A stretch of DNA of 26,360 bases from Bacteroidota bacterium (GTDB lineage: Bacteria > Bacteroidota > Bacteroidia > Cytophagales > Cyclobacteriaceae), in NCBI GenBank assembly GCA_023412765.1, contig JAEZBX010000008.1:1-26360 (forward strand), read 5' to 3'. Below are positions 16,901-25,800 of this stretch, in pieces (position 1 is the stretch's first letter; each line of letters begins with the position of its first letter). Both the position numbers and the translations under genes were made by a program. The notes under the pieces are model-generated. The model did not search any database and was not told where the DNA came from. It saw only the letters and a list, made by a program, of their open reading frames with translations.

Positions 16901-17234
16901 ATGTATGGTTCAGGATTAGTTCCGTAATTACGCGTATACCCCTACGGTGGGCTTCTTTCAAGAATTGTTTAAAGTCAGCCAATGTTCCGTAATCAGGATG
17001 GACATCGTAGTGATCAGTAACATCGAATCCATCATCTTTTAATGGAGACGGATAAAATGGAAGGAGCCAAAGCGTATTGACTCCCAGATCCTCAAGGTAA
17101 TCGAGTTTCTGTATCAGTCCCTGAAAATCACCAATGCCATCTGCGTTACTATCAAAAAAAGCGCGTACCGACAACTCATAGATAATTGCATCTTTAAACC
17201 ACAAGGCATCGTTGGTTCTGGACGGTAGGCTCAT
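13902..17234 (-). CDS. TreS-maltokinase fusion with a degenerate trehalose synthase active site
   Basis: A 1110-residue cytoplasmic fusion. Residues 1-550 are a GH13_16 trehalose synthase-like domain, and about 575-1110 a maltokinase domain. Overall TreS identity is clear (NHTSDQHPWF, ENLPQTH, GIRRRLAPL). However, region II reads GFRLGSAAFLF where TreS proteins have GFRLDAVPYL, so Gly208 replaces the catalytic nucleophile Asp. Region I has Glu105 in place of the usual Asp; region III reads AEANLWP (usual AEANQWP); region IV reads NHDELGLEM (usual NHDELTLEM). Glu250 and Asp316 remain. The kinase half is intact, with HGDYHLGQ (956-963), IDFEGEP (974-980) and a plausible ATP lysine in FFKFYRK. 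The likely activity is maltose plus ATP to maltose 1-phosphate; trehalose-maltose isomerisation is doubtful. Its ATG directly abuts the glgE stop, suggesting translational coupling. The D-to-G reading comes directly from GGC at 16611-16613 (minus strand). Confidence 0.93.
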   Translation of the reverse strand: MSLPSRTNDALWFKDAIIYELSVRAFFDSNADGIGDFQGLIQKLDYLEDLGVNTLWLLPFYPSPLKDDGFDVTDHYDVHPDYGTLADFKQFLKEAHRRGIRVITELILNHTSDQHPWFKRSRKAKAGSRYREFYVWSDSTEKYKDARVIYRSEETTNWSWDSEAKGYYWHRFSRHQPELNFDNAEVQLEMIKIVDFWMKIGVDGFRLGSAAFLFEEEGTSCENLPQTHVYLKRLRAHIDKNYKNRILIAEANLWPEDAADYFGDGQECHMNFNYPLMPRMFLALRTEDSYPIIDIMEQTPATPPNSQWAVFLRNHDELGLEMVTEEEKDYLFKAYAHDNNTKFNMGIRRRLAPLMSNDRRKAELLHAILFALPGSPVLYYGDEIGMGDNVYLGDRFGVRTPMQWDMNVNAGFSTANPQKLYLPIITDPAYRHEAVNVAAQEENPSSFLWWMKNAISMRKRLNIFGRGEMKFLESSNAKILSFLRTYEKQCIIVVANLSQFSQSTIINLSEFKGCDITEVFSQNRFLPVGEGDYPITIGPYGYFWFQVDVNEKREKEPSGELFLLKTDVSWEKLFDNYNELRTLERKVLLNFMKKCRWFGGKAKVVSKVSIQKTIPVKVDGDTHFLTVVEVHYAQRLPELYFLPLAFLPSDSIMERVEYTVQSVVCRAEIQGKAGFIMDSSYDKLFRDFLLFSMGKEVKIKVDDGGTLLFNSGVFAKIDVNKEIDSKILRADQSNTSIIFNDQYFFKFYRKLENEINPELEIVQFLSEHTAFRHSPRYAGSIEYRDQDGGVMVFGLLQEKVENQGDSWVMTMDSVGRFYERVMAKAKTIKAPKLINKVSMKFEEAPEVIQEFIGRGFYERMVRLGQRTAEMHLALASNTANPAFAPENFTANYQRSMYSSLRKLVKDRFNLLETTLQKLSPEVQELARNVLTMEDDIMQCFSEVYQIKIKTQKIRIHGDYHLGQVLFTGNDFVIIDFEGEPGLSFSERRLKKSALKDVAGMMRSIHYAAFGKILLNENYRERDLEFLESWAEQWQHYVSRFYFGAYMERMNMGTTLTQEDGVLLMTFILEKAIYELGYELNGRPTWTIVPLRGIDYLMKRYREGKEELKKK

Positions 17235-19175
17235 TTACATATTTGATTCGTGGACTTCTAATTTAAACAGATGAAAGGGCATCTTGTAAGGATCTAGTTC
17301 AACATAATTCCATTCCTGGGTCCACATATATTGTTCGCCTGTCACCAGGTCATGGATTTTAACATTTACACCTCCATTGATCTTTAATCTATGCAACGGC
17401 AGCTGAACATACCCCGACTGACGGGTGTGTGAATCCAGGTTCACGACCGTTAAGATGATATTGGACAAGTCGTCAGTTGCTTTCAAGTAGGCCAGCAAAT
17501 TAGGATTCTCAATCGCACAAAATTGAAGGTTCCATGTGGATTGCAGCGCTGCATTATTTTTTCTTGCCGCATTTACGATCGTAATGATGTCAGTCATCCG
17601 ATTGGTTTTCTTCCAATCATGCTGCTTAACCTCATACTTCTCGGAGTTAAAATATTCTTCTTTTCCCTGCATCGGAATGTTGTCATGCCATTCATATGCG
17701 GGGCCATAGATTCCATAGTTGGACGAGAGCGTAGCAGCAAGGGCAAGTCTGATAATAAAAATATTCTCAGCCTGATATTGGAGGTGATATGGAAGGATAT
17801 CAGGTGTATTTGGCCAAAAGTTCGGACGAAAATAATTTCGCGAAGGACCGAACACCAACTCGTTCATATACTCTGTCAACTCTTGTTTGCTAACGCGCCA
17901 GGTGAAATAGGTATAGGATTGAGTGAACCCTATCTTGGCAAGTGACGCCATAACCTTCGGACGTGTAAACGCCTCCGACAAGAAGATTATATCCGGGTAC
18001 TCCTTGTTTACTTCGTGGATTGCCCACTCCCAAAAAGCAATAGGCTTTGTATGCGGATTATCCACGCGAAATATTTTAACACCCTGGTCAACCCAATAGG
18101 TGATGACCGATTTTAGCTCATTCCAGAGACCAACCCAGTTTTCATTTTCAAAATTGAAAGGATAGATGTCCTGATATTTCTTAGGTGGATTCTCCGCATA
18201 CTGAATTGATCCATCAGGGCGTTGCTTAAACCATTCCGGATGATCCTTTACATAAGGGTGGTCGGGTGCGCATTGAAATGCAATGTCCAACGCGATGTCT
18301 ATGCCGTGCTTGTTGCATTCAGCTATCAATTTCTTGTAATCTTCCAGAGAGCCAAGTTCAGGAAGTATCGTCTTGTGCCCGCCTTCATCACTGCCGATAG
18401 CCCAGGGAGAACCGGGCTCACCCGGCTCCGCTTTAACATTATTATTCTTTCCCTTTCGGTTTATTTTCCCAATAGGATGTATGGGTGGCAAATACAGGAC
18501 ATCAAAACCCATTGAAGCTATTCGCGGTAGCAGTCTGATCACATCCTTAAATGTTCCGTGCTTTCCATCCAGCGATGCGGACCTGGGAAAAAGTTCATAC
18601 CACGAACTGAAGTTTGCCTTCCGATGTTCGACAACCACTTTCAATTGTCTTTGATAGGTGTGAGCGTGCTGAACCAATGGATTGTCGCGCACAATGGCGG
18701 CAAAATCAGGGTTCATGACGTATGCAACGGCTTGGCTATACTCGTTGTTTAATTTTTTGGCAATTGCATTGAGTGTATCATTTGCTTGTCCAAGGGTCTT
18801 GAGAAAAGCTTGTCCTTCCAGTAATTCCAATTTCACGTCGACACCAGCATCTGCTTTCTTTCTAAATCCGTCGTACCAGGTTTCAAAATGATCGACCCAC
18901 GCCTGAAGTGTAAAACGATAGGTCCCTTTTTCTTCAACATAAAACGACGCCCGCCACTCATCGTTGAAAGCGTGAACCATTTCAACTTCCTTCCATTTTG
19001 TAGCTCCCTCTTTTTTGTAAAGAAGCTTCGCCCTAATGTGATCGTGACCATCAACGAATATATCAGCCGATACATCCACCCGTTCGCCCACCGTGCGTTT
19101 CGCTGGATACAACCCCTCGTCTACCTGTGGCTGAACATTTTCTATAACAACCCTTGATTGTCCTTTTAAATCCAT
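17235..19175 (-). CDS. glgE: Alpha-1,4-glucan:maltose-1-phosphate maltosyltransferase (GH13_3)
   Basis: Transfers maltosyl units from maltose 1-phosphate to alpha-1,4-glucan chains in the cytoplasm. The 646 residues match GlgE length. An N-terminal beta-sandwich region (about 10-120) is followed by a helical insert and the GH13 catalytic barrel. Diagnostic blocks are SWYELFPRS (191-199), YLPPIHPIG (228-236) and GSPWAIGSDEGGHK (255-268). The putative nucleophile is Asp372 in FRVDNPHTKP, the acid/base Glu401 in FLSEAFTRP, and the third Asp459 in FWPNTPDILPYH. All are present. The start ATG (19173-19175) directly follows the stop of the upstream amylase gene, and its own stop directly precedes the TreS-maltokinase ATG. 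With maltokinase and GlgB it completes the route from maltose to branched glucan. No glgA or glgC is seen in the window. Confidence 0.96.
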   Translation of the reverse strand: MDLKGQSRVVIENVQPQVDEGLYPAKRTVGERVDVSADIFVDGHDHIRAKLLYKKEGATKWKEVEMVHAFNDEWRASFYVEEKGTYRFTLQAWVDHFETWYDGFRKKADAGVDVKLELLEGQAFLKTLGQANDTLNAIAKKLNNEYSQAVAYVMNPDFAAIVRDNPLVQHAHTYQRQLKVVVEHRKANFSSWYELFPRSASLDGKHGTFKDVIRLLPRIASMGFDVLYLPPIHPIGKINRKGKNNNVKAEPGEPGSPWAIGSDEGGHKTILPELGSLEDYKKLIAECNKHGIDIALDIAFQCAPDHPYVKDHPEWFKQRPDGSIQYAENPPKKYQDIYPFNFENENWVGLWNELKSVITYWVDQGVKIFRVDNPHTKPIAFWEWAIHEVNKEYPDIIFLSEAFTRPKVMASLAKIGFTQSYTYFTWRVSKQELTEYMNELVFGPSRNYFRPNFWPNTPDILPYHLQYQAENIFIIRLALAATLSSNYGIYGPAYEWHDNIPMQGKEEYFNSEKYEVKQHDWKKTNRMTDIITIVNAARKNNAALQSTWNLQFCAIENPNLLAYLKATDDLSNIILTVVNLDSHTRQSGYVQLPLHRLKINGGVNVKIHDLVTGEQYMWTQEWNYVELDPYKMPFHLFKLEVHESNM

Positions 19176-20759
19176 CTATTTTAAGATTACGGTGGAAAAA
19201 GCCGGAAGAGTCAATTCGTCACCTTCCCGGGTATAATTTTCGTTTGAAGAATACTCAACTTTTTTGAAGCGACTGTTTTCGCCTTCGAGATTCAGCGTTA
19301 CCTCTACATCCGACACATTGTGCAAAACCAGCACAACTTCATTTTCAAATGTGCGCTTGAAGCTCACTACTTCCGTCACATTAAACCCTGAATAATCGAT
19401 ATCGCCACGCGTTAATGGCCCACTGGAATTGCGATACCTGATCAGATTTTTATAGAAATTGAGAATTGATGCAGGGTCGTCACTTTGAATCTTCTGAGGC
19501 ACGACAGTCTTATCCGTGCTGAACTCCGGTTTTTCCCATGAGGTCTGCAACGGATCTTTTCCCGTTACATCCCAGACAAATGGTTCACGGACGTATGCGT
19601 CGGGACCAAAAAAATCCTCGTACGTTTTCAGTTTGTCGCCTACCATACCAATCTCTTCACCATAGTACAAATAAGGGGTTCCAGGCAAAGTCAGTAAAAG
19701 CGAGGCGGCAATGCGTGCTTTTTGTTGATCACCTTTCAGTTCTGTTAACAAACGAGTCTGATCATGGTTCTTGATAAATGTTGCATCCAGATATTCAGTA
19801 GTAATAGATCTGTAGTAGTCGCTAATATCTTTGTACTTCTTTACCAACCCAATTGTATCAATGCCATTGGCCGCCACTTCCGTAATGGCGTAACCTATTT
19901 CGAAATTAAATAATGAAGGAAGCCCTTTTAGGTATGGAGCGACGGTTTTGGCATCTGACCAAACCTCTCCCACCAGATAAACGTCTGGCTTTATTTTTTC
20001 CATTTCTTGCCGGAACCAAACCCAAAAATCGTGGTTATCCGTTGCGCGTTCATCCATAAAAATGTGGCGGGCTGCATCCATTCTAAAGCCATCGACCTTA
20101 ACTTCGTCAAGCCAGAACTTCGCAATGTCCAGAATCTCTTGTTTGACTTTTGGATTGTCAAGATTGAGATCCGGGCAAAGTCCGTTGAAGTATCCATAGT
20201 AATGTTCGCTTAAAGTGTCGCCGTTGACGGGATGCCACTTTCTGATATTATCTGAATCAAACGAAGTTGTCTTCTTAAAAATCTGATTGCGGATGGAATC
20301 TTTTTTCGCCCACACATAGTAGTCGCGGTACGTGCTGTTTTCACCCTTTTGCGCATCGATGAACCACGGATGCAAATTGCCCGTATGATTGATCACAAAA
20401 TCCGTGATTACCTTTATGCCCCTCTTATGTGCTTCGTCAATAAAGATTTTGAAATCTGTCAAAGAGCCATAGTCGGGATCGATACCTTTATAATCAATAA
20501 CATGATACTTGTGATATGTATCTGATGGCATGATGGGCATCAACCATATTCCATTGATGCCAAGATCTTTCAGGTAGTCGAGCTTTGCGGTCAGACCCTT
20601 GAAGTCACCCTTACCGTTTCCGTCGCCATCGGCAAACGACATCACAAAAATTTCATACTTTACTCCGTATGGCCACTCGGGTGCAAAAGTTTTATTTTGC
20701 TTGCATGATAGAAGTATCATGCAAATGCTTAGTAGGCCGAGTAAGGTAGACCGTTTCAC
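19176..20759 (-). CDS. GH13 alpha-amylase family lipoprotein
   Basis: A 527-residue exported lipoprotein that probably hydrolyses alpha-1,4-glucans or malto-oligosaccharides. The signal peptide ends in a lipobox (ILLSC), with Cys19 the lipidation site. The following residues (KQNKT) lack the acidic motif often linked to surface export in Bacteroidota, so it may face the periplasm. The GH13 regions are intact: DFVINH (120-125), GFRMDAARH with nucleophile Asp228, LVGEVW with acid/base Glu265, and KNHDQTR with Asp333. The closest characterised relatives would be SusG-like amylases or oligo-glucosidases; substrate size cannot be read from sequence. The start is GTG (20757-20759), 4 nt after the previous stop. 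The gene abuts glgE with no gap, so an exported enzyme and a cytoplasmic synthase appear to be co-translated from one mRNA. Confidence 0.92.
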   Translation of the reverse strand: MKRSTLLGLLSICMILLSCKQNKTFAPEWPYGVKYEIFVMSFADGDGNGKGDFKGLTAKLDYLKDLGINGIWLMPIMPSDTYHKYHVIDYKGIDPDYGSLTDFKIFIDEAHKRGIKVITDFVINHTGNLHPWFIDAQKGENSTYRDYYVWAKKDSIRNQIFKKTTSFDSDNIRKWHPVNGDTLSEHYYGYFNGLCPDLNLDNPKVKQEILDIAKFWLDEVKVDGFRMDAARHIFMDERATDNHDFWVWFRQEMEKIKPDVYLVGEVWSDAKTVAPYLKGLPSLFNFEIGYAITEVAANGIDTIGLVKKYKDISDYYRSITTEYLDATFIKNHDQTRLLTELKGDQQKARIAASLLLTLPGTPYLYYGEEIGMVGDKLKTYEDFFGPDAYVREPFVWDVTGKDPLQTSWEKPEFSTDKTVVPQKIQSDDPASILNFYKNLIRYRNSSGPLTRGDIDYSGFNVTEVVSFKRTFENEVVLVLHNVSDVEVTLNLEGENSRFKKVEYSSNENYTREGDELTLPAFSTVILK

Positions 20760-20763
20760 GCGA

Positions 20764-22581
20764 TTATTTTATTTTGAATATGTAAGAGCTATAGGGTTTG
20801 CATGTCAATTCGAATTGAAAGCCCTGACTAAGGCCGACCTCAGCTTCCCTCCACAATAAGTCACGCGCGAAATACACGCCAGCGGTATCAAGTCCAATTG
20901 ATGTTACGACGTCGTCGGGGATTTTTATTTTTATTGCCTGATTTTTTTCGTTGAAGCTGTTGACAATCAGCAAGCGCTCATCTCCTGCAAAACGCATGAA
21001 AACATGAACTCGATCATCGATATTTCCCTGTGATATATTAAACGCTGTAAGATCAACATATGCACCCTGGGTTATGGCTGGATTTTTTGCAGCGAGATTA
21101 AGTAAGTCGATGTAAAATTGTCGCAGCTGTTTTTGTTCTGCACTTAAAGAGTCTCCATCAAACTTTCCATTGTTCATCCACTTTTGATGTTCGGGCATCC
21201 CCCAGTAATCAAAAATTGTTGTACGGCCGTCGTCGCCCTGAAATCCTTCAACTCCAGCGCCAGGCTCACCAACTTCCTGGCCATTGTAAATCATTATTGG
21301 ACCGCGATCCAGTGTCGCGCTAATAACCATCGCTGGAAGACCTTTCCACATATCACCCGCAAAAAACTTTGATGCAATTCGCTGCTCATCATGATTCTCA
21401 AGAAAGTGTAGCATATTGTTATTGATTCCGGACAGGCTCTCGTAAATCTTATGAATATCCGCAGTGCTGCGTTGACCGTTTATCAATAAACGTAAGGTAT
21501 CATAAAGCTGAACTTTATCATATAAGAAATCAAAACCACCTTTATTTATATAATTGTGATACGAAGCCGGGTTGTAGATCTCAGCTATAAAAATGATGCT
21601 TGGATTAACGCTTCTAACCTGAGGAATTGCCCAATTCCAGAATTCAACTGGAACCATCTCGGCCATATCACAACGGAATCCATCAACTTTTTTGTTTGCC
21701 CAAAATACAAGTATGTCTTTCATCTTAACCCATGTATCAGGAATAGGATCAAAATGTGTTTGTCTTCCGTTCTGGATATCCACCCCATAATTAAGCTTTA
21801 TCGTTTCAAACCAATCAGTGATGCGTGGACTTGCATCAAACACATCATTGCCAGTAGCCTTCGCGGGATTTTCTTCGAACTTGCCATCTTTTGTTGGAAA
21901 GGTGCCTCCGCGACCCAATGATTCATAACCCGGTGGAACCTGGAACGACTGGCCAGGAAGGTAATAGAAATTGTTCTTCGCGCTAAATGCCACCGACTTG
22001 TCGTCCTCTTCTCCCAGATCCTTTACACCTTCTGGTTTTGCATCTGACTTGTAATTACGTGCAACATGATTCGGAACAAAGTCGATAATCACTTTCATTC
22101 CCTCCGCATGTGTTCGGCTAACGAGCTGTTCAAACTCTCTCATGCGGCGAACAATACTCACTGCCAAATCAGGGCTGACATCATAATAGTCTTTTATAGC
22201 ATAAGGCGAACCAGCCCTTCCCTTAACTACATCCGCATCGTCGAGTGGAAGGCCATATGATGTATAATCTGAGAGATGCGCATGCTCAATTACGCCGGTA
22301 TACCAAATGTGCGTAACTCCGAGCTCGCGAATGCCTTTTAACGCAGCTTCGTCTATATCATTAAACTTACCGACACCATTCTCATTGATGGTTCCATAAG
22401 GTTTGTTCAAGTTCTTTTTATTTCCGAAGAGGCGCGGAAGCAATTGATATAGAACAATTTTGCCGGACGATTTTTCCATAACTGTCACCGGGGGAATTTT
22501 TTCCTTAACAGGGTTACAAGACAGGCAAGCGATAAATATGAAAGCCGACAATTTGGTACACAGGCCTGGTACAGATTTCAT
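20764..22581 (-). CDS. GH13 alpha-amylase family lipoprotein, first gene of the glucan operon
   Basis: A second exported GH13 enzyme, 605 residues from the ATG at 22579-22581. That start gives a signal peptide ending in ACLSC, with lipidation Cys22. A longer TTG-initiated reading from 22635 would place 18 extra residues before the signal peptide and is rejected. The catalytic regions are intact: DFVPNH, VDGFRCDMAE (nucleophile Asp305), FIAEIYNP (acid/base Glu334) and LENHDEQR (Asp397). Large insertions between regions I and II (about residues 175-280) distinguish it from its neighbour, so the two are not recent duplicates. It probably cleaves starch- or glycogen-like polymers outside the cytoplasm. 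It opens the operon, with 247 nt separating it from the sugar dehydrogenase gene, and the next gene starts 4 nt after its stop. Confidence 0.91.
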   Translation of the reverse strand: MKSVPGLCTKLSAFIFIACLSCNPVKEKIPPVTVMEKSSGKIVLYQLLPRLFGNKKNLNKPYGTINENGVGKFNDIDEAALKGIRELGVTHIWYTGVIEHAHLSDYTSYGLPLDDADVVKGRAGSPYAIKDYYDVSPDLAVSIVRRMREFEQLVSRTHAEGMKVIIDFVPNHVARNYKSDAKPEGVKDLGEEDDKSVAFSAKNNFYYLPGQSFQVPPGYESLGRGGTFPTKDGKFEENPAKATGNDVFDASPRITDWFETIKLNYGVDIQNGRQTHFDPIPDTWVKMKDILVFWANKKVDGFRCDMAEMVPVEFWNWAIPQVRSVNPSIIFIAEIYNPASYHNYINKGGFDFLYDKVQLYDTLRLLINGQRSTADIHKIYESLSGINNNMLHFLENHDEQRIASKFFAGDMWKGLPAMVISATLDRGPIMIYNGQEVGEPGAGVEGFQGDDGRTTIFDYWGMPEHQKWMNNGKFDGDSLSAEQKQLRQFYIDLLNLAAKNPAITQGAYVDLTAFNISQGNIDDRVHVFMRFAGDERLLIVNSFNEKNQAIKIKIPDDVVTSIGLDTAGVYFARDLLWREAEVGLSQGFQFELTCKPYSSYIFKIK

Positions 22582-22828
22582 CGCAAATACATTTCGGATC
22601 TTCAATAGTGTCGGAATTTTAGAGTCTCGAAGCAATTTTGACCGTAATATAAAAAATCCGATTGCGTATTCTTTTTTTTCGGGAACATGATTTATTCGGT
22701 TGCCGCCTGAAAAAGGCAGGAAAATCGCTGGAGTTTTTGATCAATAGGCATGCAATCGGTACCGCCAGACAAACCGTTCCGCTCAGACCAATAAAAGTAA
22801 TTGAACCTAGTCCCTAAAAGAGTTCCTT

Positions 22829-25800
22829 CTACCTCGCCAGGGCGAGCTTGACGTATTTGATCTGTTTACCGTTGACCAACTGAATGACATAAATTCCGTT
22901 GACCCACTCCGTTGGTTCTACTTCGACGTGCTGATGAGTTCTCGCAGGCAGAACCGCGTTATAAAGGCTATGTAATTCTTCCCCACGGACATTGTACATA
23001 GTCAATTGCGTTATACCTGACTCCTCGGTCGTAAAATCGATATTGATTAACCCGGACGAAGGATTGGGATATACCGTCATTTGCAAGCCTTCTGTATTGA
23101 ATTCCCCATGCAAAACCTCCTCTTCGGAAATATCATCTCCAAATGCCATTCTGGCTCCCGCCTGCGATTGATTGGATCTCCAGATTTCAATACCCGAAAA
23201 ATTTGCATCTCCTCCTACTGATGTCAGATTGATTGCTCCATCACTGATGGTTACTGGATATGGACCCAGCTTCTGCCATGCACCTGTGGTTCCGCTGTTG
23301 ACGTTTGCCTGGACAACACTTCCTTCCAGGGAGATCGAAAAGGTCTGTGTAAAATTATCTTCCCAAATGTACAGCCACACCTGGTAGCTGCCTGCTGGAA
23401 CTCCGGTGACGTTCAAAGCAACAGATTTGCCCCAAATGGAAGAACGAATCATCGAGGCTCTGTTGGGATCTGTAGAAGGGTTTAGCGTCACACCCTGGTT
23501 GGCGAATAATCCACCGTTGGCTGTGTATGAAAAGTTTGGAGCTCCCGCACTGGCTGTAAAGCTATTGCCATCTATGGTAAGCGTCGGACCATTGAGATTA
23601 AGCGCGCGATAGAAAGTGGATGACGGTGCGGAGATAACGTCAATGGTCACCGTTTTGCTCACGGTACTATAAGTGGTTTCATCCGCTGGTACGAAGTCCA
23701 CTGAGAGCACCTGTCCATTACCCAACGACAACACCGTGCCCGCCGGAGGTGTATAGGTAAATACACCGGGAACAGGAATACCATTGTGCGTGGCGGTCGC
23801 ATTTAGCTGAGTATTGCCCAGTGCAGTTCCTGCAGTGATTGGTGATGGTGATGGCCAGGTGATAACTGGCAAAATTTTTTGGACATTTTCGCAATCCGGA
23901 TAGATCCTAACCTCCTTCGTAGTTGATGCGCCAGAAGCATCGGTAACGGTGAGGGTTATTCGAAAAAAGTATGACTCACCCTGACATCCAAGTGGTGAGA
24001 TATTCGTGGTAGTTTCCGGTGATGAATCGATTGGCTCGGGATGTTGGTGTGACTCATGGTGCAGAATCGTTTGCCACTCATAAGTGAGTTGCGCACTGCT
24101 ATGCTCGTCATCAACGACCGTAGCCTGCAATGGAAGTACAGTCTCACCCGTCAAGGGATACAAGTAATTGTTTGGCGGACTAGTGATCTCCACCTGAGGT
24201 GGAGTGTTGTTTATTGAAATGGAGAGAATCTTCTGGTCTGTGACACCCATATTGTCCCGCACTGTCAGCGTCACCGTAAATTTTCTCGGTGATCCGCTGT
24301 TGTCAATAAAGGTGTGCGTTGGATTTGGCTCATTGTTGATCGGGGAGCCGTCTCCAAAATTCCATTCATAGATCAGTGGCTCATTCTCAGGATCAGAAGA
24401 ATTATCACCTGTAAACTGAACAGTCAGCGGCGATGTACCAAACAAGGTATTGGCGGCTGCAGCTGCAACCGGTGGCCTATTGGAATCATAATAGACCCTT
24501 CTTATCTCTGACGGGAAGTTGATGTAGTAAAGCCCTTCATGATTCGGATGAGATGCCATGCAAACCACCACTGAGCCGGTATTAATGAAATTCCTTACCT
24601 GGACCGGTTTATCAGCGTCGTCCATCCCTATACTTCTCATCCAGCCACTTCCGTAATCTCCGAAGAAAAACGTATTTCTATAATCCTCCGGGAAGTCCTG
24701 ACCTGTATAAAATACCCCTGCAACGGCAGCGCTACCCCCAAACTGCGGGCCGCTAACAGGAGAGCCAGCTGCGCCAATGTTGATAACGCCGTGAGTTTGT
24801 CCGCTGAATATTCCTGTGCGCGATGGACCCGTGAGTGAGTGGAACCAATCAATAATAGGCGGCGTATGCACAAATGTGGGAATTGACGAAGGAATCAATT
24901 CACCCGGATTACACGGATTTGTAAAGGTGTCTGTACCTGACGGAGTCGCAGGTTTTAACAGGTCCTGGAAATTGAAATACTGCTGGGTGCAACCGCCTGA
25001 CGGAAACAACGGATTTGGAGCATAAAGATTTTGCTTCAGAATATTTCCGTATGTCGTCGATTTGGTTAAGCCCTCGTAGATTGGCCATCCAAAGTTAAGC
25101 CCCGGTCGGTCAACTACGTTTAGTTCTTCCCAACTGAAATAACCGACGTCTCCAACATAGAGCGTACCGGGATTTCCATCAGCTGGATTGTGACTACCTG
25201 TTCCAGGTTTCATACTTAATCGAAAAGGCTGACGAATACCCAGTGCCCAAACTTTAGAGATTGGCGCGTTGGGGCGTGTCGGGTCGTAAAATGGATTGCT
25301 GGGAATTCCCGCGCCAGATTCAGGATCTATCCTTAGTATTTTCCCATTAAGGCAATCGAGGATCTGAGAACGAAAGGCACCAACATTATAGGCTGGCGTT
25401 AGAATTCCGTCTGAAAGGGCTTGTGCGTAGTAGGTTCCTATACCATTACCTGTATCGGTGCCAGCTCCATTGGCGCCATCACCCGTGCCTATCAATAATG
25501 TTTGGTCTGTTCCGAATGCCAGAGCACCTGTGACGTGACTTCTCTCAGTAGAAATTATCCCATCTGTTTTTGTTTCGCCGATTAAAATTTTTCTGCTGCC
25601 AGGAACCACGGAGTATCCCAAGCCAGATTTTGAAATTGTGTACCGGGTAAGCCTTCCTATCGTTGCACTGAAATAGTCATTGGCTGCAGGATTATAAGAT
25701 CCCGTTCCAAAGTTCATCAAGTAATGTCTGTCGACGAGGTAGAGCAAATAAATGTATCCATTTTGCTCAAACCGTGGATGGAGTGCAAAGCCAAGTAGTC

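Noticed and set aside
13902..17234. Frameshift or pseudogene explanation for the TreS-maltokinase gene
   Set aside because: The frame is open for 1110 residues, both domains are full length and the kinase motifs are intact. Only active-site positions of the TreS half differ, so the gene as a whole is not decayed.
19176..22581. The two GH13 lipoproteins as tandem duplicates, or as replacement trehalose synthases
   Set aside because: They differ in length, inserts and region II wording (GFRMDAARH and GFRCDMAEM). Both have export signals and lack TreS hallmarks such as ENLPETH, so they are distinct amylase-type enzymes.
22582..22635. N-terminal extension of the first amylase gene from a TTG start
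   Set aside because: The first ATG (22581) places a normal lipoprotein signal peptide at the N-terminus; the 18 extra residues would precede it and are not typical.
22706..22718. Short hairpin GCCTGAAAAAGGC as a terminator for the sugar dehydrogenase gene
   Set aside because: The stem is only four base pairs and no U-tract follows on the minus strand.
22657..22760. CCGATTGC and GCAATCGG inverted pair in the gap before the amylase operon
   Set aside because: An 8-bp match about 90 bp apart is expected by chance, and no heptamer structure accompanies it.
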